DNA of 64,000 nucleotides from Coprobacillaceae bacterium UN01-12pH3A (GCA_027676805.1 JAQENU010000004.1:203257-267256), one strand, 5' to 3'. Shown: positions 1 through 9,407, numbered from the stretch's first letter. The notes: generated by a model not told the origin, from the sequence alone. Program-made: numbers and translations.

Positions 1-633
1 CCAGCCTTAAAAAAGATATTAGGATGCAGTGAGGCGATTGCCATGCAGGCATATCAGATGTATCAAAAGATGAATCTTCAAGAATCTTTTACTCCGGCTT
101 TATTAGCGTTTGATGGGATTCAATATACCTATATGGCACCCCATATCTTTGAAACAGAGTGGTTTGATTATGCAGATGAACATCTCTATATCCTATCTGG
201 ATTTTATGGCTTGCTGCGTGCATTTGATGGAGTGGTTCCCTATCGTTTGGAAATCAATAATCCGTTTCATACCTCTTTTTGTAATAGCCTGTATGATTTT
301 TGGAAAGATAAAATTTACCAAGCTCTTATTAAGGAAGATAAAGAAATCTTAGATTTAGCGAGTGCCCAGCATAGCCGCATTATACAAAAATTTGTGACTC
401 CGGATGTGAAGTATGTGAAATGCTATTTCATGGAAGATGATGGAATTGAGTTAAAAGAAAAAGGGGTTTATGTGAAGATGGCGCGAGGGGCAATGGTACG
501 CTATTTAAGTGAGCATAACATTTTAGACTTTGAAGGAGTAAAAGCATTTTGTGAGTTAGGCTATCATTTTGATGAAGGGTTGTCAGATGAATCACGTTAT
601 ATTTTTGTAAGAAAGCAAAAACCAAAAAGTTAG
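1..633 (+). CDS. yaaA: YaaA/UPF0246 family peroxide stress protein, 5' truncated by window
   Basis: The frame is open to base 1, so the gene starts before the window and only about 210 C-terminal residues are visible. The segments FDGIQYTYM, LYILSGFYGLLRAFD and PYRLEI match the YaaA (UPF0246/DUF328) family. In E. coli, YaaA limits free iron and DNA damage under peroxide stress; that role is family knowledge. An internal ATG at 43 is not the start, because upstream in-frame codons (PALKKILGCSEAIA) continue the family similarity. The gene ends in a hairpin at 621-656. Family call is good; function here is inferred. Confidence 0.85.
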   Translation, partial: PALKKILGCSEAIAMQAYQMYQKMNLQESFTPALLAFDGIQYTYMAPHIFETEWFDYADEHLYILSGFYGLLRAFDGVVPYRLEINNPFHTSFCNSLYDFWKDKIYQALIKEDKEILDLASAQHSRIIQKFVTPDVKYVKCYFMEDDGIELKEKGVYVKMARGAMVRYLSEHNILDFEGVKAFCELGYHFDEGLSDESRYIFVRKQKPKS

Positions 634-656
634 GGTCTATCTTTTTGGTATTTTTA
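621..656 (+). terminator. Rho-independent terminator of yaaA
   Basis: ACCAAAAAG (621-629) pairs with CTTTTTGGT (641-649) around an 11-base loop, followed by ATTTTTATA. It overlaps the yaaA stop codon. Confidence 0.65.
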
Positions 657-698
657 TATAAATAGGGGTATAATGAAACCAATGAGGAGGACGAAAGT

Positions 699-1556
699 AT
701 GGAAATAAAAGAATATCGATTTGATGGAGATAAGGAATGTGATATTCAAAAGATGCCAACCAACAGTAAATTGGATAAATCAAGGCGGGAAGAAATCGTT
801 CGTAAAACAAATGAAAATCAAATGAAGATCGATGCTTTGCAGGATCGATTATATGCAGATTCCAAAGAATCATTAATCATTATTATTCAAGCATTAGATG
901 CAGCCGGTAAGGACAGTACAATCAAGCATGTGATGAGCGGCATTAATCCCCAAGGGATTGATGTCTACAGCTTTAAACAGCCCACCAGTGAAGAATTAGC
1001 ACATGACTTTTTATGGCGTGCCAACAAGGCGATGCCAAGACGGGGAAAGATGGCGATCTTTAATCGTTCTTATTATGAAGATGTTTTGGTTGTAAAGGTT
1101 CATGAGCTGCAAAAGACTTACCAGATGGCAGAGCGCTGCCTGAAAAAAGATTTCTTTGAAAAACGCTATAAACATATTCGGCATTATGAGGAATACCTTT
1201 ATGACAACAGCTACCGTATTGTTAAGATATTTTTAAATGTCTCAGCGGAGGAACAAAAAAAGCGCTTCTTAGAACGCATCGAGATTCCCGAAAAGAACTG
1301 GAAATTCTCTGAAAGTGATCTGAAAGAAAGAGCGCTTTGGGATGATTATATGGAAGCCTTCAATACGGCAATTACCAAAACGGCGACAAAGGAAGCACCA
1401 TGGTATGTCATTCCTGCCGATCAAAAATGGTATACCCGTTATTTAGTATCGGAAATTATGCTGGATGCTCTTGAGAAAATCAATCCTCAGTATCCTGAGG
1501 TATCTGAGGAAATGCGTGAAGCCATGCGTGAAGCAAAAAAACAGCTGAAACAATAA
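699..1556 (+). CDS. Polyphosphate kinase 2 family protein (PPK2)
   Basis: 285 residues, the usual size of a one-domain PPK2. These enzymes transfer phosphate between polyphosphate and nucleotides. The Walker A-like QALDAAGKDSTIKH lies near residues 63-76, and the Walker B/lid region contains MAIFNRSYYEDVLV. GINPQGIDVYSFKQP and FLWRANKAMPRRG are typical PPK2 segments. Start chosen at ATG 699 behind the GAGGAGG site at about 683-689. The gene is a single unit with its own terminator at 1556. The sequence alone does not decide the subclass (NDP or NMP acceptor). Confidence 0.92.
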   Translation: MEIKEYRFDGDKECDIQKMPTNSKLDKSRREEIVRKTNENQMKIDALQDRLYADSKESLIIIIQALDAAGKDSTIKHVMSGINPQGIDVYSFKQPTSEELAHDFLWRANKAMPRRGKMAIFNRSYYEDVLVVKVHELQKTYQMAERCLKKDFFEKRYKHIRHYEEYLYDNSYRIVKIFLNVSAEEQKKRFLERIEIPEKNWKFSESDLKERALWDDYMEAFNTAITKTATKEAPWYVIPADQKWYTRYLVSEIMLDALEKINPQYPEVSEEMREAMREAKKQLKQ

Positions 1557-1582
1557 AAACGTGTCGCAAAACACGTTTTTTT
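1556..1582 (+). terminator. Rho-independent terminator after PPK2
   Basis: AAAACGTGT (1556-1564), loop CGCAAA, then ACACGTTTT running into a T tract. It begins in the stop codon. Confidence 0.9.
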
Positions 1583-1688
1583 CTTTTTCTCTACGTTTAT
1601 ATTACCACAAAATCACTGTTTTTTCAAGAATTGATATGTAAGCAGGGATATGGTATTAAGTATGTAGTCTTTAGAAAGGAGACAACAT

Positions 1689-2102
1689 ATGCTCATAAAA
1701 AATCAAGTAGAAAAAGATAATGAATGGCTGAAATTAAAGCAGGATTTCTTAGCGATCAAAGTCACCTTATCTTTGGAAGATTATCAAAATCTGCTTACCT
1801 ATCAAAGACAGGTCTGCAAACAATTGGAATGGGTTGAACTCGATCCTTCTAAACTAAGAAAAATTATCATCCCCATTATTGAAAGCGGCTATCTGCATGC
1901 TCAAAACTATATAGATACCCTAAGAATGATTATTCGTTCTTATTATATGGTTCGTTCACAAAATGACTGGCGATTGTCCGATACTCGTTTGAGTGAACTT
2001 GTTGCTATTGCTTTTAAACAAACAAAGGGTCAGTATACTTCCATCATGGATGAACTTCTTATTTTATTAGACCAGGAGGTAAGCATGGATGGGGATCAAT
2101 GA
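1689..2102 (+). CDS. DUF6323-like protein of unknown function
   Basis: 137 residues, soluble, mostly helical, with no signal peptide or membrane segment. The pattern IIESGYLHAQNYIDTL followed by LSDTRLSELVAIAF resembles the family I recall as DUF6323, found in Clostridia and relatives; this is from memory of the family pattern, not a search. AGAAAGGAGA lies just before ATG 1689. The 3' end overlaps the next gene by 14 bases, so the two are translationally coupled and probably work together. No biochemical role is known to me. Confidence 0.6.
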   Translation: MLIKNQVEKDNEWLKLKQDFLAIKVTLSLEDYQNLLTYQRQVCKQLEWVELDPSKLRKIIIPIIESGYLHAQNYIDTLRMIIRSYYMVRSQNDWRLSDTRLSELVAIAFKQTKGQYTSIMDELLILLDQEVSMDGDQ

Positions 2103-3432
2103 GATCGCTTTACCTCATTATTCTCTTTTTCAGACAATTCGGATGGCATTAGACCGGCATTTTATCAGCGATGAAAAAGCCGATGGTCTGTATCAGGAAA
2201 TAGAGGAGCTTGCGTTGCATTTAGCGCTGCATTACCAGCATCAAAACAGCAGCTCGGTCAGTCAAAGTCAGTTTTTAAGAATTATTGATACCATTAATTA
2301 TATGTTTAAGCATAGCTGCAAGGATCCTAAAGCATTAAACAATCATTCGATTATGTTCTTTTTTGAGGAAGGACTTCATATTCTAAAAAGAGACACTCAA
2401 AAAATACAAGACATTTACGAAGCTTTAAAAACACAGATACTCCCTGTTCAAAATGATCGCTACCTTAGCATTATCCATGAACAGATTCCTAATTTTCTAA
2501 AGACTTTACAAGAATATCGTGCTGTTTTTAATTACTGCTATATAGAAGGAGATTTAGATTATCCACTCATTGATGGATTGCCGTTGGATCATGATATGTA
2601 TGGCTTATCGGGAACAGACTTAGTTATGTACTATATCCGACATTTTGCTTTAGAAAATCATTTCTGCTGGTATTTTCGTCATGATTTGCCTGAGCTTATT
2701 CATCAGTATGAAATCCTCAAAGGCATTTCAATCGACTATTTAAGTATTAATCTTTTTGAATTAGTGGTGAATCAGATGACAGCGTACAGCTTACTGCATC
2801 CTTCCATCGGATTATTTTTGGAAAAAACAGACCTCGATGAATTGAAAAACAGCTTATCGGACAAAGATATAACCCATGAAATAACATCAGCTTTATCCCA
2901 TATCACCGATCAGGAGGTTAGAAACTATCTTCTTTGTTATAAAGAAAATATCCTTCGTACATTTAAATATTTTATCCATGAAAACTACGAAGCTTTCATA
3001 TATCAGCCTGTCGCTAGTGAAAAAACGATGGTCTATTTAGAACCTATGACAGTATCTGTCTTTGATAAGGCGTTTGTTGATTTAAAAGCGATGACCAAAA
3101 CAGAGCAAAAGATTCAGTATCTCTCTGATGTATCGCTTTATGATGTGCTGGATTTATTAGAAAATGATATTTTTTATGGAAATGAATATCAGCAGTTCTT
3201 TTCTACTATGGATTTAAAAGAGGCTGCGGTTATCATTAAACTGCTTGATCCTAATGGCGATGCTTTTCATCAAACGCAATGTTTAAGCCATTCCTTATTT
3301 GAGGAGTTAGAGAGCTCAATGGAATGGCAGCGGCAGTTTATTCAGTTTTTAAAAGGGCTGTCCTTTGCCGATCAAGTGGAAATTGAAAAGTGGCTTAATG
3401 GTCTGAAGATAGTTCATTCGTTTGTGAGATGA
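2089..3432 (+). CDS. DUF6179-like protein of unknown function
   Basis: 447 residues, largely helical and soluble. The middle part (YPLIDGLPLDHDMYGLSG and LENHFCWYF) resembles the family I know as DUF6179, usually encoded next to a DUF6323 gene, as here. Start ATG 2089 is supported by AGGAGG at 2074-2079, nine bases upstream and inside the preceding gene, whose last 14 bases are shared. No catalytic motif is recognisable. No clear terminator follows; ddl starts 80 bases later behind a TATAAT-like box near 3472, so ddl may have its own promoter. Confidence 0.6.
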   Translation: MGINEIALPHYSLFQTIRMALDRHFISDEKADGLYQEIEELALHLALHYQHQNSSSVSQSQFLRIIDTINYMFKHSCKDPKALNNHSIMFFFEEGLHILKRDTQKIQDIYEALKTQILPVQNDRYLSIIHEQIPNFLKTLQEYRAVFNYCYIEGDLDYPLIDGLPLDHDMYGLSGTDLVMYYIRHFALENHFCWYFRHDLPELIHQYEILKGISIDYLSINLFELVVNQMTAYSLLHPSIGLFLEKTDLDELKNSLSDKDITHEITSALSHITDQEVRNYLLCYKENILRTFKYFIHENYEAFIYQPVASEKTMVYLEPMTVSVFDKAFVDLKAMTKTEQKIQYLSDVSLYDVLDLLENDIFYGNEYQQFFSTMDLKEAAVIIKLLDPNGDAFHQTQCLSHSLFEELESSMEWQRQFIQFLKGLSFADQVEIEKWLNGLKIVHSFVR

Positions 3433-3511
3433 ATTTCTTTTATTTTTTAGTGATTTTTTTTAGTTCAATGATATAATAGGGAAGGATTAAAAAAAGAAGA
3501 GGACGAGAGAG

Positions 3512-4555
3512 ATGAATAAACGAAAATTACTTGTCATTTGCGGAGGACAGTCAACTGAACATTCCGTATCAAGAATGTCATGTACATCCGTATATAGAGA
3601 ATTAGATAAAAATAAATATGAGCTTACACTAGCGGGAATCGATCAAATGGGACAATGGCATATTTTATCACCTGAGCAAACCGATTTAACCTTGCCTTCC
3701 TGGCTGGAAGGAAGCCAAAAGGTGGAAGATCTTTATGGACTCATTAAATCTTTTGATGTTGTGTTTCCGGTTCTTCATGGAATGTATGGAGAAGATGGAA
3801 CGATTCAAGGGCTGCTGGAATTGGCTAAAGTGCCTTATGTAGGCTGCCGAGTACTGGGATCTAGCGTGTCGATGGATAAAATTTATACAAAGATGATCCT
3901 TGAACAGGCAGGCGTGAAGCAAGTGAAATCAGTCTATGTGAAAAAACGCTACGACGGAACACTAGTCATCGTCGATCAGGATTTTAGTGAACATACGAAC
4001 ATTGAAGACCTTATCACAACAAAGCTGGGTTACCCATGTTTTGTTAAAGCATCTAACAGTGGGTCTTCGGTGGGCTGCTATAAGGTGAATGATCGTCATG
4101 AATTAATGGCAAAACTAGAGGAAGCCGCTCAGTATGATCGTAAAATAGTTGTAGAAGAAGGTATTAACGCTACAGAATTAGAATGTGCGGTCTTGGGGAA
4201 TGATGATCCTCAGGCAACAATCGTAGGAGAGATTCTGCCAGCCGGAGACTTCTATACTTTTGAATCTAAATATGAAGATGAAAATTCAAAAACAAGGGCA
4301 CCGGCATTGGTTAGTGATGAGGTGACACAATATATTCGGGAAACAGCAGTCAAAGTATTTAAAGCTGTTGATGGGCATGGATTAGCACGTGTGGATTTCT
4401 TTTTAGATAAGGATACCGGAGAGGTGTATTTAAATGAAATCAATACAATGCCCGGTTTTACAAGTATCAGTATGTATCCCAAATTATGGGAAGCAAGTGG
4501 GCTGAACTATCAAAAATTATTAGATCGCTTAATTGAATTGGCATTTGAAAGATAA
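3512..4555 (+). CDS. ddl: D-alanine--D-alanine ligase
   Basis: 347 residues, the normal Ddl length. It makes D-Ala-D-Ala for peptidoglycan precursors in the cytoplasm, using ATP. The N-terminus has the ligase signature GGQSTEHSVS. FPVLHGMYGEDGTIQGLLE, the ATP-grasp segment FVKASNSGSSVGC, the Mg-binding end YLNEINTMPGFTSISMYP and the arginine in GLARVDFF are all present, so the enzyme looks intact. SD AGAGGACGAGAG precedes ATG 3512. A strong hairpin follows the stop codon. Whether the depsipeptide (D-Lac) or D-Ala product is made cannot be judged securely by eye; the general features fit D-Ala. Confidence 0.96.
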   Translation: MNKRKLLVICGGQSTEHSVSRMSCTSVYRELDKNKYELTLAGIDQMGQWHILSPEQTDLTLPSWLEGSQKVEDLYGLIKSFDVVFPVLHGMYGEDGTIQGLLELAKVPYVGCRVLGSSVSMDKIYTKMILEQAGVKQVKSVYVKKRYDGTLVIVDQDFSEHTNIEDLITTKLGYPCFVKASNSGSSVGCYKVNDRHELMAKLEEAAQYDRKIVVEEGINATELECAVLGNDDPQATIVGEILPAGDFYTFESKYEDENSKTRAPALVSDEVTQYIRETAVKVFKAVDGHGLARVDFFLDKDTGEVYLNEINTMPGFTSISMYPKLWEASGLNYQKLLDRLIELAFER

Positions 4556-4578
4556 GATGGGGAACCATCTTTTTCTTT
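4554..4578 (+). terminator. Rho-independent terminator of ddl
   Basis: AAGATGG, tetraloop GGAA, CCATCTT, then TTTCTTTT. Confidence 0.88.
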
Positions 4579-4631
4579 TGTTGGCTTGTAGAGATATTCG
4601 AATTATTATAGAATAGGAAAGAGGTGGGAAT

Positions 4632-5342
4632 ATGAGCAAATACTATGCAATCTATCTAAAATTAAAAGAAGCCATTGAACAAGGAGAATTCCAAAAAGGG
4701 GAACTGCTTCCCAGTGAAAATGAATTGATGAAAACCTATGAGGCAAGTCGGGATACGATTCGCAAAGCTCTGACTCTATTGGCTCAAAATGGATTTATTC
4801 AAAAAAATAAAGGAAAAGGATCGATTGTTCTGCAAACAGATCGTATCAGCTTTCCGGTATCCGGTGTTATCAGTTTTAAAGAACTGGCAAAGGAACGCCC
4901 TGATAGCATTAAAACGCATGTGAAAAAGGTATGCAGCATCAAAGCCGATCAAACGTTAAGTAAAGAAATGTCGATACCTCCAGATACAGAGCTGTATAAA
5001 ATAGAACGAGTTCGTCAGTATGATGATGAGAAAATTATCTATGATATTGATTACTTGATTAAAGATATTGTCCCTTTCATGGATGAACGCATTGCCGGTG
5101 ATTCATTGTACGAATATATTGAAAATACATTGCATTTACCCATCAGCTATGCTCAAAAGGAAATAACGGTGCAGTCATGCACAGCGACGGATCAGGAGTA
5201 TTTGGATATGCTGAATTATAATTTAGTTGTCGTTGTAAAATCATTGGTTTATTTGGAAGATACCCGCCTGTTTCAGTTTACTGAATCACGTCATCGTCCC
5301 GATAAATTCCGCTTTGTAGACTTTGCCAGACGTCTTGGATAA
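4632..5342 (+). CDS. treR: GntR-family trehalose operon repressor (TreR type)
   Basis: 236 residues. An N-terminal winged helix (residues 1-70, with LLPSENELMKTYEASRDTIRKAL) is followed by a UTRA effector domain, the GntR/HutC layout of TreR. TreR usually senses trehalose-6-phosphate. The gene has its own terminator and sits directly upstream of the trehalose PTS promoter, whose spacer holds a 16-base palindrome that is its probable operator. The assignment to TreR rests on the neighbouring treP and treA genes plus domain type. Start ATG 4632 follows GAGGTGGG. Confidence 0.88.
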   Translation: MSKYYAIYLKLKEAIEQGEFQKGELLPSENELMKTYEASRDTIRKALTLLAQNGFIQKNKGKGSIVLQTDRISFPVSGVISFKELAKERPDSIKTHVKKVCSIKADQTLSKEMSIPPDTELYKIERVRQYDDEKIIYDIDYLIKDIVPFMDERIAGDSLYEYIENTLHLPISYAQKEITVQSCTATDQEYLDMLNYNLVVVVKSLVYLEDTRLFQFTESRHRPDKFRFVDFARRLG

Positions 5343-5365
5343 CTATCTTCGGATAGTTTTTATTT
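5341..5365 (+). terminator. Rho-independent terminator of treR
   Basis: AACTATC (5341-5347), TTCG loop, GATAGTT, then TTTATTTT. It separates treR from the treP promoter. Confidence 0.88.
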
Positions 5366-5371
5366 TGACTA

Positions 5372-5400
5372 TTGACATACATGTACGTACAAGTTATAAT
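5372..5400 (+). promoter_or_regulatory. treP promoter with TreR-like operator
   Basis: A perfect TTGACA (5372-5377) and perfect TATAAT (5395-5400) are 17 bases apart. The near-perfect palindrome ACATGTACGTACAAGT (5379-5394) fills the spacer, with one mismatched pair. A repressor bound here would block RNA polymerase, so this is the best TreR operator candidate. Confidence 0.85.
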
Positions 5401-5428
5401 GCAACTGACAAAAGAGGGGAGAAGCAAG

Positions 5429-7249
5429 ATGGGAAAATATAAAAAAGAAGCGGAGCTGCTGTTTGCGGCAGTGGGAGCAAGCGAAAATATTGAAGCATTA
5501 AGTCATTGTGTGACCCGTTTACGTTTTGAATTAAGGGATTCATCTAAGGTGAATCAAGAAACGATTGAAGCGATAGACGTGGTAAAAGGGGTTGTTTGGC
5601 AGTCGGGACAGTTTCAGATTATTATCGGAAACGATGTCTCTTTGCTTTACCAAGATTTAATGGAGCTTTATCAGCCTGTCACCTCCCCTCAGCTAAGGTC
5701 AGAAGAAAAGGTGCCTCCTTTTAAAAAAATGATGGCTAATTTGGGAGCGATTTTTTCACCTATCATTCCGGCGATTATTTGCGGCGGTTTGGTGATTGGT
5801 TTAGAAAATATCATCGACAGTATTTATTTCTTTGATCAAGGAACGCATACCTTGGCTCAGATTTCTCCATTCTTTCTTTCATTGGCAGAACTATTGAAAA
5901 TGATAGGCAATGCGGTTTTTTATTTCATGCCGATTGCGATCGTCTGGTCTATTATGAAGAAAATGAAAGGTAGCGAGATATTAGGCATTGTTTTAGGGAT
6001 TACTTTGGTCTCCCCGGCTTTGCTTACATCTTATCAGTTTGGAAGCATGAAGGGGTATCCCTCTGAAGTTATTCCGGCTATTTTAGCGGGGTTTGCCCTT
6101 GTTTATTTAGAACGTTTATTTAGAAAGCTATCGCCGGAATCGATCAGTATGCTGGTGGTTCCTTTTGGATCGCTGATCGGTGCAGTTGTACTTAGTCAGT
6201 TTATTTTAGCGCCTTTAGGCAGTCTGATTGGTGGCGGTCTGGCTGATCTACTTTATTTCCTTTTTACTTCACCACTCTCTTATCTGACAGCTGTTCTATT
6301 TGGCGGAGGCTATATGTTTTTAGTGATGACAGGCATGCATCATATCACGACATTGCTGGATTTACAGTTTATCAGCAGCTTTGGCGGAACAATGCTTTGG
6401 CCATTGATCGCTTTAGCGAATGTTGCCCAAGGTTCTGCTGTATTAGGCATGATCTGGCTGCAAAGAAATGAAAAGAAGCATCAGGCTGTGAATGTACCTG
6501 CCTGTATTTCCTGTATGCTTGGTGTGACTGAGCCGGCTTTGTTTGGAGTGAATAAAAAATATGGCTTTCCATTTATTTGTGCAGTGATTGGGAGCAGCTG
6601 TGCGGCTTTGTTTGCTGTACATCGACAGATCATGGCAGCCTCTATTGGGGTAGGCGGATTACCGGGGATTTTTTCTATTCTGCCTCGTTTTATTCCTTCT
6701 TACCTGATTGCACTGTTCATCGCTATGGGGATTTCGTTTATGCTCACCTTAATTACAGGAAAAGTCTGTTTAAAATCAGTTGCTTCCGCTTTCTTTGTTT
6801 CGCCGATGGAGGGGAAGCTAATACCTTTAGAGAAGGTAGAAGATCAAGTCTTTTCTCAGCGTTTAATGGGAGATGGCTTTGCGATTGAATTAGATGGAAA
6901 CGCAGTGTATGCGCCCTTTGATGGTGAAGTAGTGATGACTTACCCGACCGGTCATGCTTACGGTATTAAAAGTCAGGATGGACAAGAAGTTTTAATTCAT
7001 ATTGGCATGGATACGGTCGCCTTACAGGGGAAAGGATTTACTCCTTTAGTAAAAGCAGGAGATAGGATTAAACAAGGGGACAAGCTGGTAGAAGTTGATC
7101 GGGCTTATATTCTGCACCAGGGAAAATCATTGGTTTCACCGATAATCTTTACCAATGGACAGGAAATTGCATTGAAACAAAGCGGAAAAATAAAGGCATT
7201 GCAAGAAGCGATTATTGAATTGAAAGGAGAAGAGAATGAAGAACTTTAA
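5429..7249 (+). CDS. treP: Trehalose-specific PTS enzyme EIIBCA
   Basis: 606 residues from ATG 5429, chosen over the longer frame because that would begin in the -35 box; AGAGGGGAG lies just upstream. Domains in order: EIIB (residues 1-85, phospho-Cys27 in SHCVTRLRF), a multi-spanning EIIC (about 100-450), and a glucose-type EIIA (about 470-600, phospho-His in LIHIGMDTV). It imports trehalose as trehalose-6-phosphate across the membrane. Many TreP proteins lack EIIA; here it is fused. Overlaps treA by 14 bases. Substrate is inferred from the phosphotrehalase next to it. Confidence 0.92.
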   Translation: MGKYKKEAELLFAAVGASENIEALSHCVTRLRFELRDSSKVNQETIEAIDVVKGVVWQSGQFQIIIGNDVSLLYQDLMELYQPVTSPQLRSEEKVPPFKKMMANLGAIFSPIIPAIICGGLVIGLENIIDSIYFFDQGTHTLAQISPFFLSLAELLKMIGNAVFYFMPIAIVWSIMKKMKGSEILGIVLGITLVSPALLTSYQFGSMKGYPSEVIPAILAGFALVYLERLFRKLSPESISMLVVPFGSLIGAVVLSQFILAPLGSLIGGGLADLLYFLFTSPLSYLTAVLFGGGYMFLVMTGMHHITTLLDLQFISSFGGTMLWPLIALANVAQGSAVLGMIWLQRNEKKHQAVNVPACISCMLGVTEPALFGVNKKYGFPFICAVIGSSCAALFAVHRQIMAASIGVGGLPGIFSILPRFIPSYLIALFIAMGISFMLTLITGKVCLKSVASAFFVSPMEGKLIPLEKVEDQVFSQRLMGDGFAIELDGNAVYAPFDGEVVMTYPTGHAYGIKSQDGQEVLIHIGMDTVALQGKGFTPLVKAGDRIKQGDKLVEVDRAYILHQGKSLVSPIIFTNGQEIALKQSGKIKALQEAIIELKGEENEEL

Positions 7250-8876
7250 AGATAAAGTGATCTATCAGATTTATCCTAAATCATTTAATGATACGAATCA
7301 TGATGGTATCGGGGATCTAAATGGGGTGACTGAAAAATTAGACTATTTAAAGAAGCTGGGAGTAGATATGCTGTGGCTGACGCCTTTCTTTGTCTCACCA
7401 CAGAATGATAACGGTTATGACGTCGCTAATTATTATGAGATTGATCCGATTTACGGTACCCTCGATGATTTAAAACGATTGATTAAAGAAGCTGAAAAAA
7501 GAGAGATCGGACTTATGTTGGATATGGTCTTTAATCATACATCTACCCATCATGAGTGGTTTAGAAAAGCGATGGAGGGAGATCCTTACTATAAAGATTT
7601 TTATTTTTTCAAAAAAGGACGAAATCATCAGCCACCCACAAATTGGGAGTCAAAATTTGGCGGAAATGCTTGGGAATATGTAGAAGCATTCGATGAATAT
7701 TATTTGCATTTGTATGATGTCACACAGGCGGATCTTAACTGGGAAAATCCGAATGTGGTAAAAGAAATGGCAAAGATTGTGAATTACTGGCTGGATATGG
7801 GGATTACCGGATTCCGCTTTGACGTTATTAATCTCATCAGCAAGGAAAGCTTTGAAGATGATTTTGAAGGCGTAGGAAAACGTTTTTATACCGATTGTAA
7901 GAAAGTTAACGATTATTTAAGGGAATTGAATGAACGCTCATTTGGCCGCTGTGAGGATACGATTACCGTCGGGGAAATGTCAGCAACTACAATCGAAAAC
8001 TGCATACGCTACAGTAAACCTGAAAATCATGAGTTAGATATGACCTTTAACTTTCATCATTTAAAAGTGGATTATTTAAATAAAGAGAAATGGACGTTAA
8101 TGCCATTTGATTTCATGGAATTAAAGCAGCTGTTTAATAAATGGCAGACTGGCATGCAGGATGGAGGCGGATGGAACGCTTTGTTTTGGTGCTGTCATGA
8201 TCAGCCGCGCATTGTCTCTCGTTTTGGCAACGATCAGGAGTATCATCGTGAATCTGCAAAGATGTTGGCAACAGCTATGCATATGATGCGTGGAACACCT
8301 TATATCTATCAGGGAGAAGAGCTTGGCATGACAAATGCTTATTTCACAGATTTAACACAATACCGCGATATTGAAAGCATTAATCATTTTCATATCCTTA
8401 AAAATCAAGGATTAAAAGAGGAAGAGATTTATGCTATACTGCAATCAAAATCCCGCGATAATGCAAGAACCCCCATGCAATGGGATAATACGTTGAACGC
8501 AGGATTTAGTGATCAGACACCATGGATTCAAGTAAATCCCAATTATCTGCATATTAATGCAGAAGCAGCTTTGCAGGATCAAGATTCCATCTTTTACCAT
8601 TACGCTAAATTAATTCAGCTAAGAAAACACTATCCTGTGATTCAAGACGGATTGTATGAGCCAATGTTAGAAGAATCTGAGCAGGTCTTTGCTTACCAAC
8701 GCCGCCTTGGAACGGAATCTATGCTGGTAATGAATAATTTTTATGACAAGGAAGCGAGGATACATTTAGAGGATATCGACGGCTATCAGCTATTGTTAAG
8801 CAATTATCCTGTGCAGCAGCTAAATAAAGAATTTACGCTTCGTCCTTATGAATCTTGTGTTTATTATCGAAAATAG
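7236..8876 (+). CDS. treA: Alpha,alpha-phosphotrehalase (trehalose-6-phosphate hydrolase)
   Basis: 546 residues, GH13 family, the usual length for TreA/TreC. It splits trehalose-6-phosphate into glucose and glucose-6-phosphate in the cytoplasm. Visible GH13 elements: VIYQIYPKSFNDTNHDGIGDLNG at the start, LDMVFNHTS, nucleophile Asp196 in GFRFDVIN, acid/base Glu in TVGEMSA, and the transition-state HD in CCHDQPR. The SD AAAGGAGAAGAG lies in the end of treP. An oligo-1,6-glucosidase is the main alternative, but the operon argues for TreA. Confidence 0.93.
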   Translation: MKNFKDKVIYQIYPKSFNDTNHDGIGDLNGVTEKLDYLKKLGVDMLWLTPFFVSPQNDNGYDVANYYEIDPIYGTLDDLKRLIKEAEKREIGLMLDMVFNHTSTHHEWFRKAMEGDPYYKDFYFFKKGRNHQPPTNWESKFGGNAWEYVEAFDEYYLHLYDVTQADLNWENPNVVKEMAKIVNYWLDMGITGFRFDVINLISKESFEDDFEGVGKRFYTDCKKVNDYLRELNERSFGRCEDTITVGEMSATTIENCIRYSKPENHELDMTFNFHHLKVDYLNKEKWTLMPFDFMELKQLFNKWQTGMQDGGGWNALFWCCHDQPRIVSRFGNDQEYHRESAKMLATAMHMMRGTPYIYQGEELGMTNAYFTDLTQYRDIESINHFHILKNQGLKEEEIYAILQSKSRDNARTPMQWDNTLNAGFSDQTPWIQVNPNYLHINAEAALQDQDSIFYHYAKLIQLRKHYPVIQDGLYEPMLEESEQVFAYQRRLGTESMLVMNNFYDKEARIHLEDIDGYQLLLSNYPVQQLNKEFTLRPYESCVYYRK

Positions 8877-8905
8877 GTGATCTTTGATCATCTTCTTTTT
8901 ATTTT
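8875..8905 (+). terminator. Rho-independent terminator of the tre operon
   Basis: AGGTGATC, TTT loop, GATCATCT (one G-T pair), followed by TCTTTTTATTTT. Confidence 0.8.
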
Positions 8906-8936
8906 ATCGTGTATACTTAAGAAAGGAGGGATGCCT

Positions 8937-9407
8937 ATGAAAATAAGAAACTATCAGCCATCAGATACTTTTACGACCCTGCAGTTATTTTATGATACGG
9001 TTCATACAGTCAACTGCCGTGATTATACAAAGGAACAGCTCGATGTATGGGCACCTAAAGAAAGAGATTCGATTCAATGGAACGCATCTTTTCTTGAACA
9101 CTACAGTTTAATTGTTGAAGAAGAGGGGCAGGTGATCGGATTTGGCGATATTGATGCTTCGGGTTATCTCGATCGATTTTATATACATGCGTCCTTTCAG
9201 GGGAAAGGTGCCGGCAGACTTCTATTAGAAGCATTGGAGGCTTATGTAGCAGAAGATCAGGATATTGTGACGCATGCATCGATTACGGCTAAACCGTTTT
9301 TTATAAGAATGGGATATGTGGCCGATCATGCACAAATTGTAGAAAAAGCTGGAGTTCAGATGAAAAATTATGTGATGGTAAAAAGACGACAATCTCATGA
9401 AAGATAA
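8937..9407 (+). CDS. GNAT family N-acetyltransferase
   Basis: 156 residues from ATG 8937. AAGGAGG at 8923-8929 sits 7 bases ahead; the nearer ATG at 8931 is too close to it. A single GNAT fold: LIVEEEGQVIGFGDI then the acetyl-CoA loop IHASFQGKGAGRLLLEAL. The C-terminus (PFFIRMGYV) is typical. Acceptor unknown. It stands alone between the trehalose operon and the leucine operon. Confidence 0.85.
   Translation: MKIRNYQPSDTFTTLQLFYDTVHTVNCRDYTKEQLDVWAPKERDSIQWNASFLEHYSLIVEEEGQVIGFGDIDASGYLDRFYIHASFQGKGAGRLLLEALEAYVAEDQDIVTHASITAKPFFIRMGYVADHAQIVEKAGVQMKNYVMVKRRQSHER

Noticed and set aside
110-352. Small plus-strand ORF inside yaaA
   Set aside because: Out-of-frame shadow of a conserved gene.
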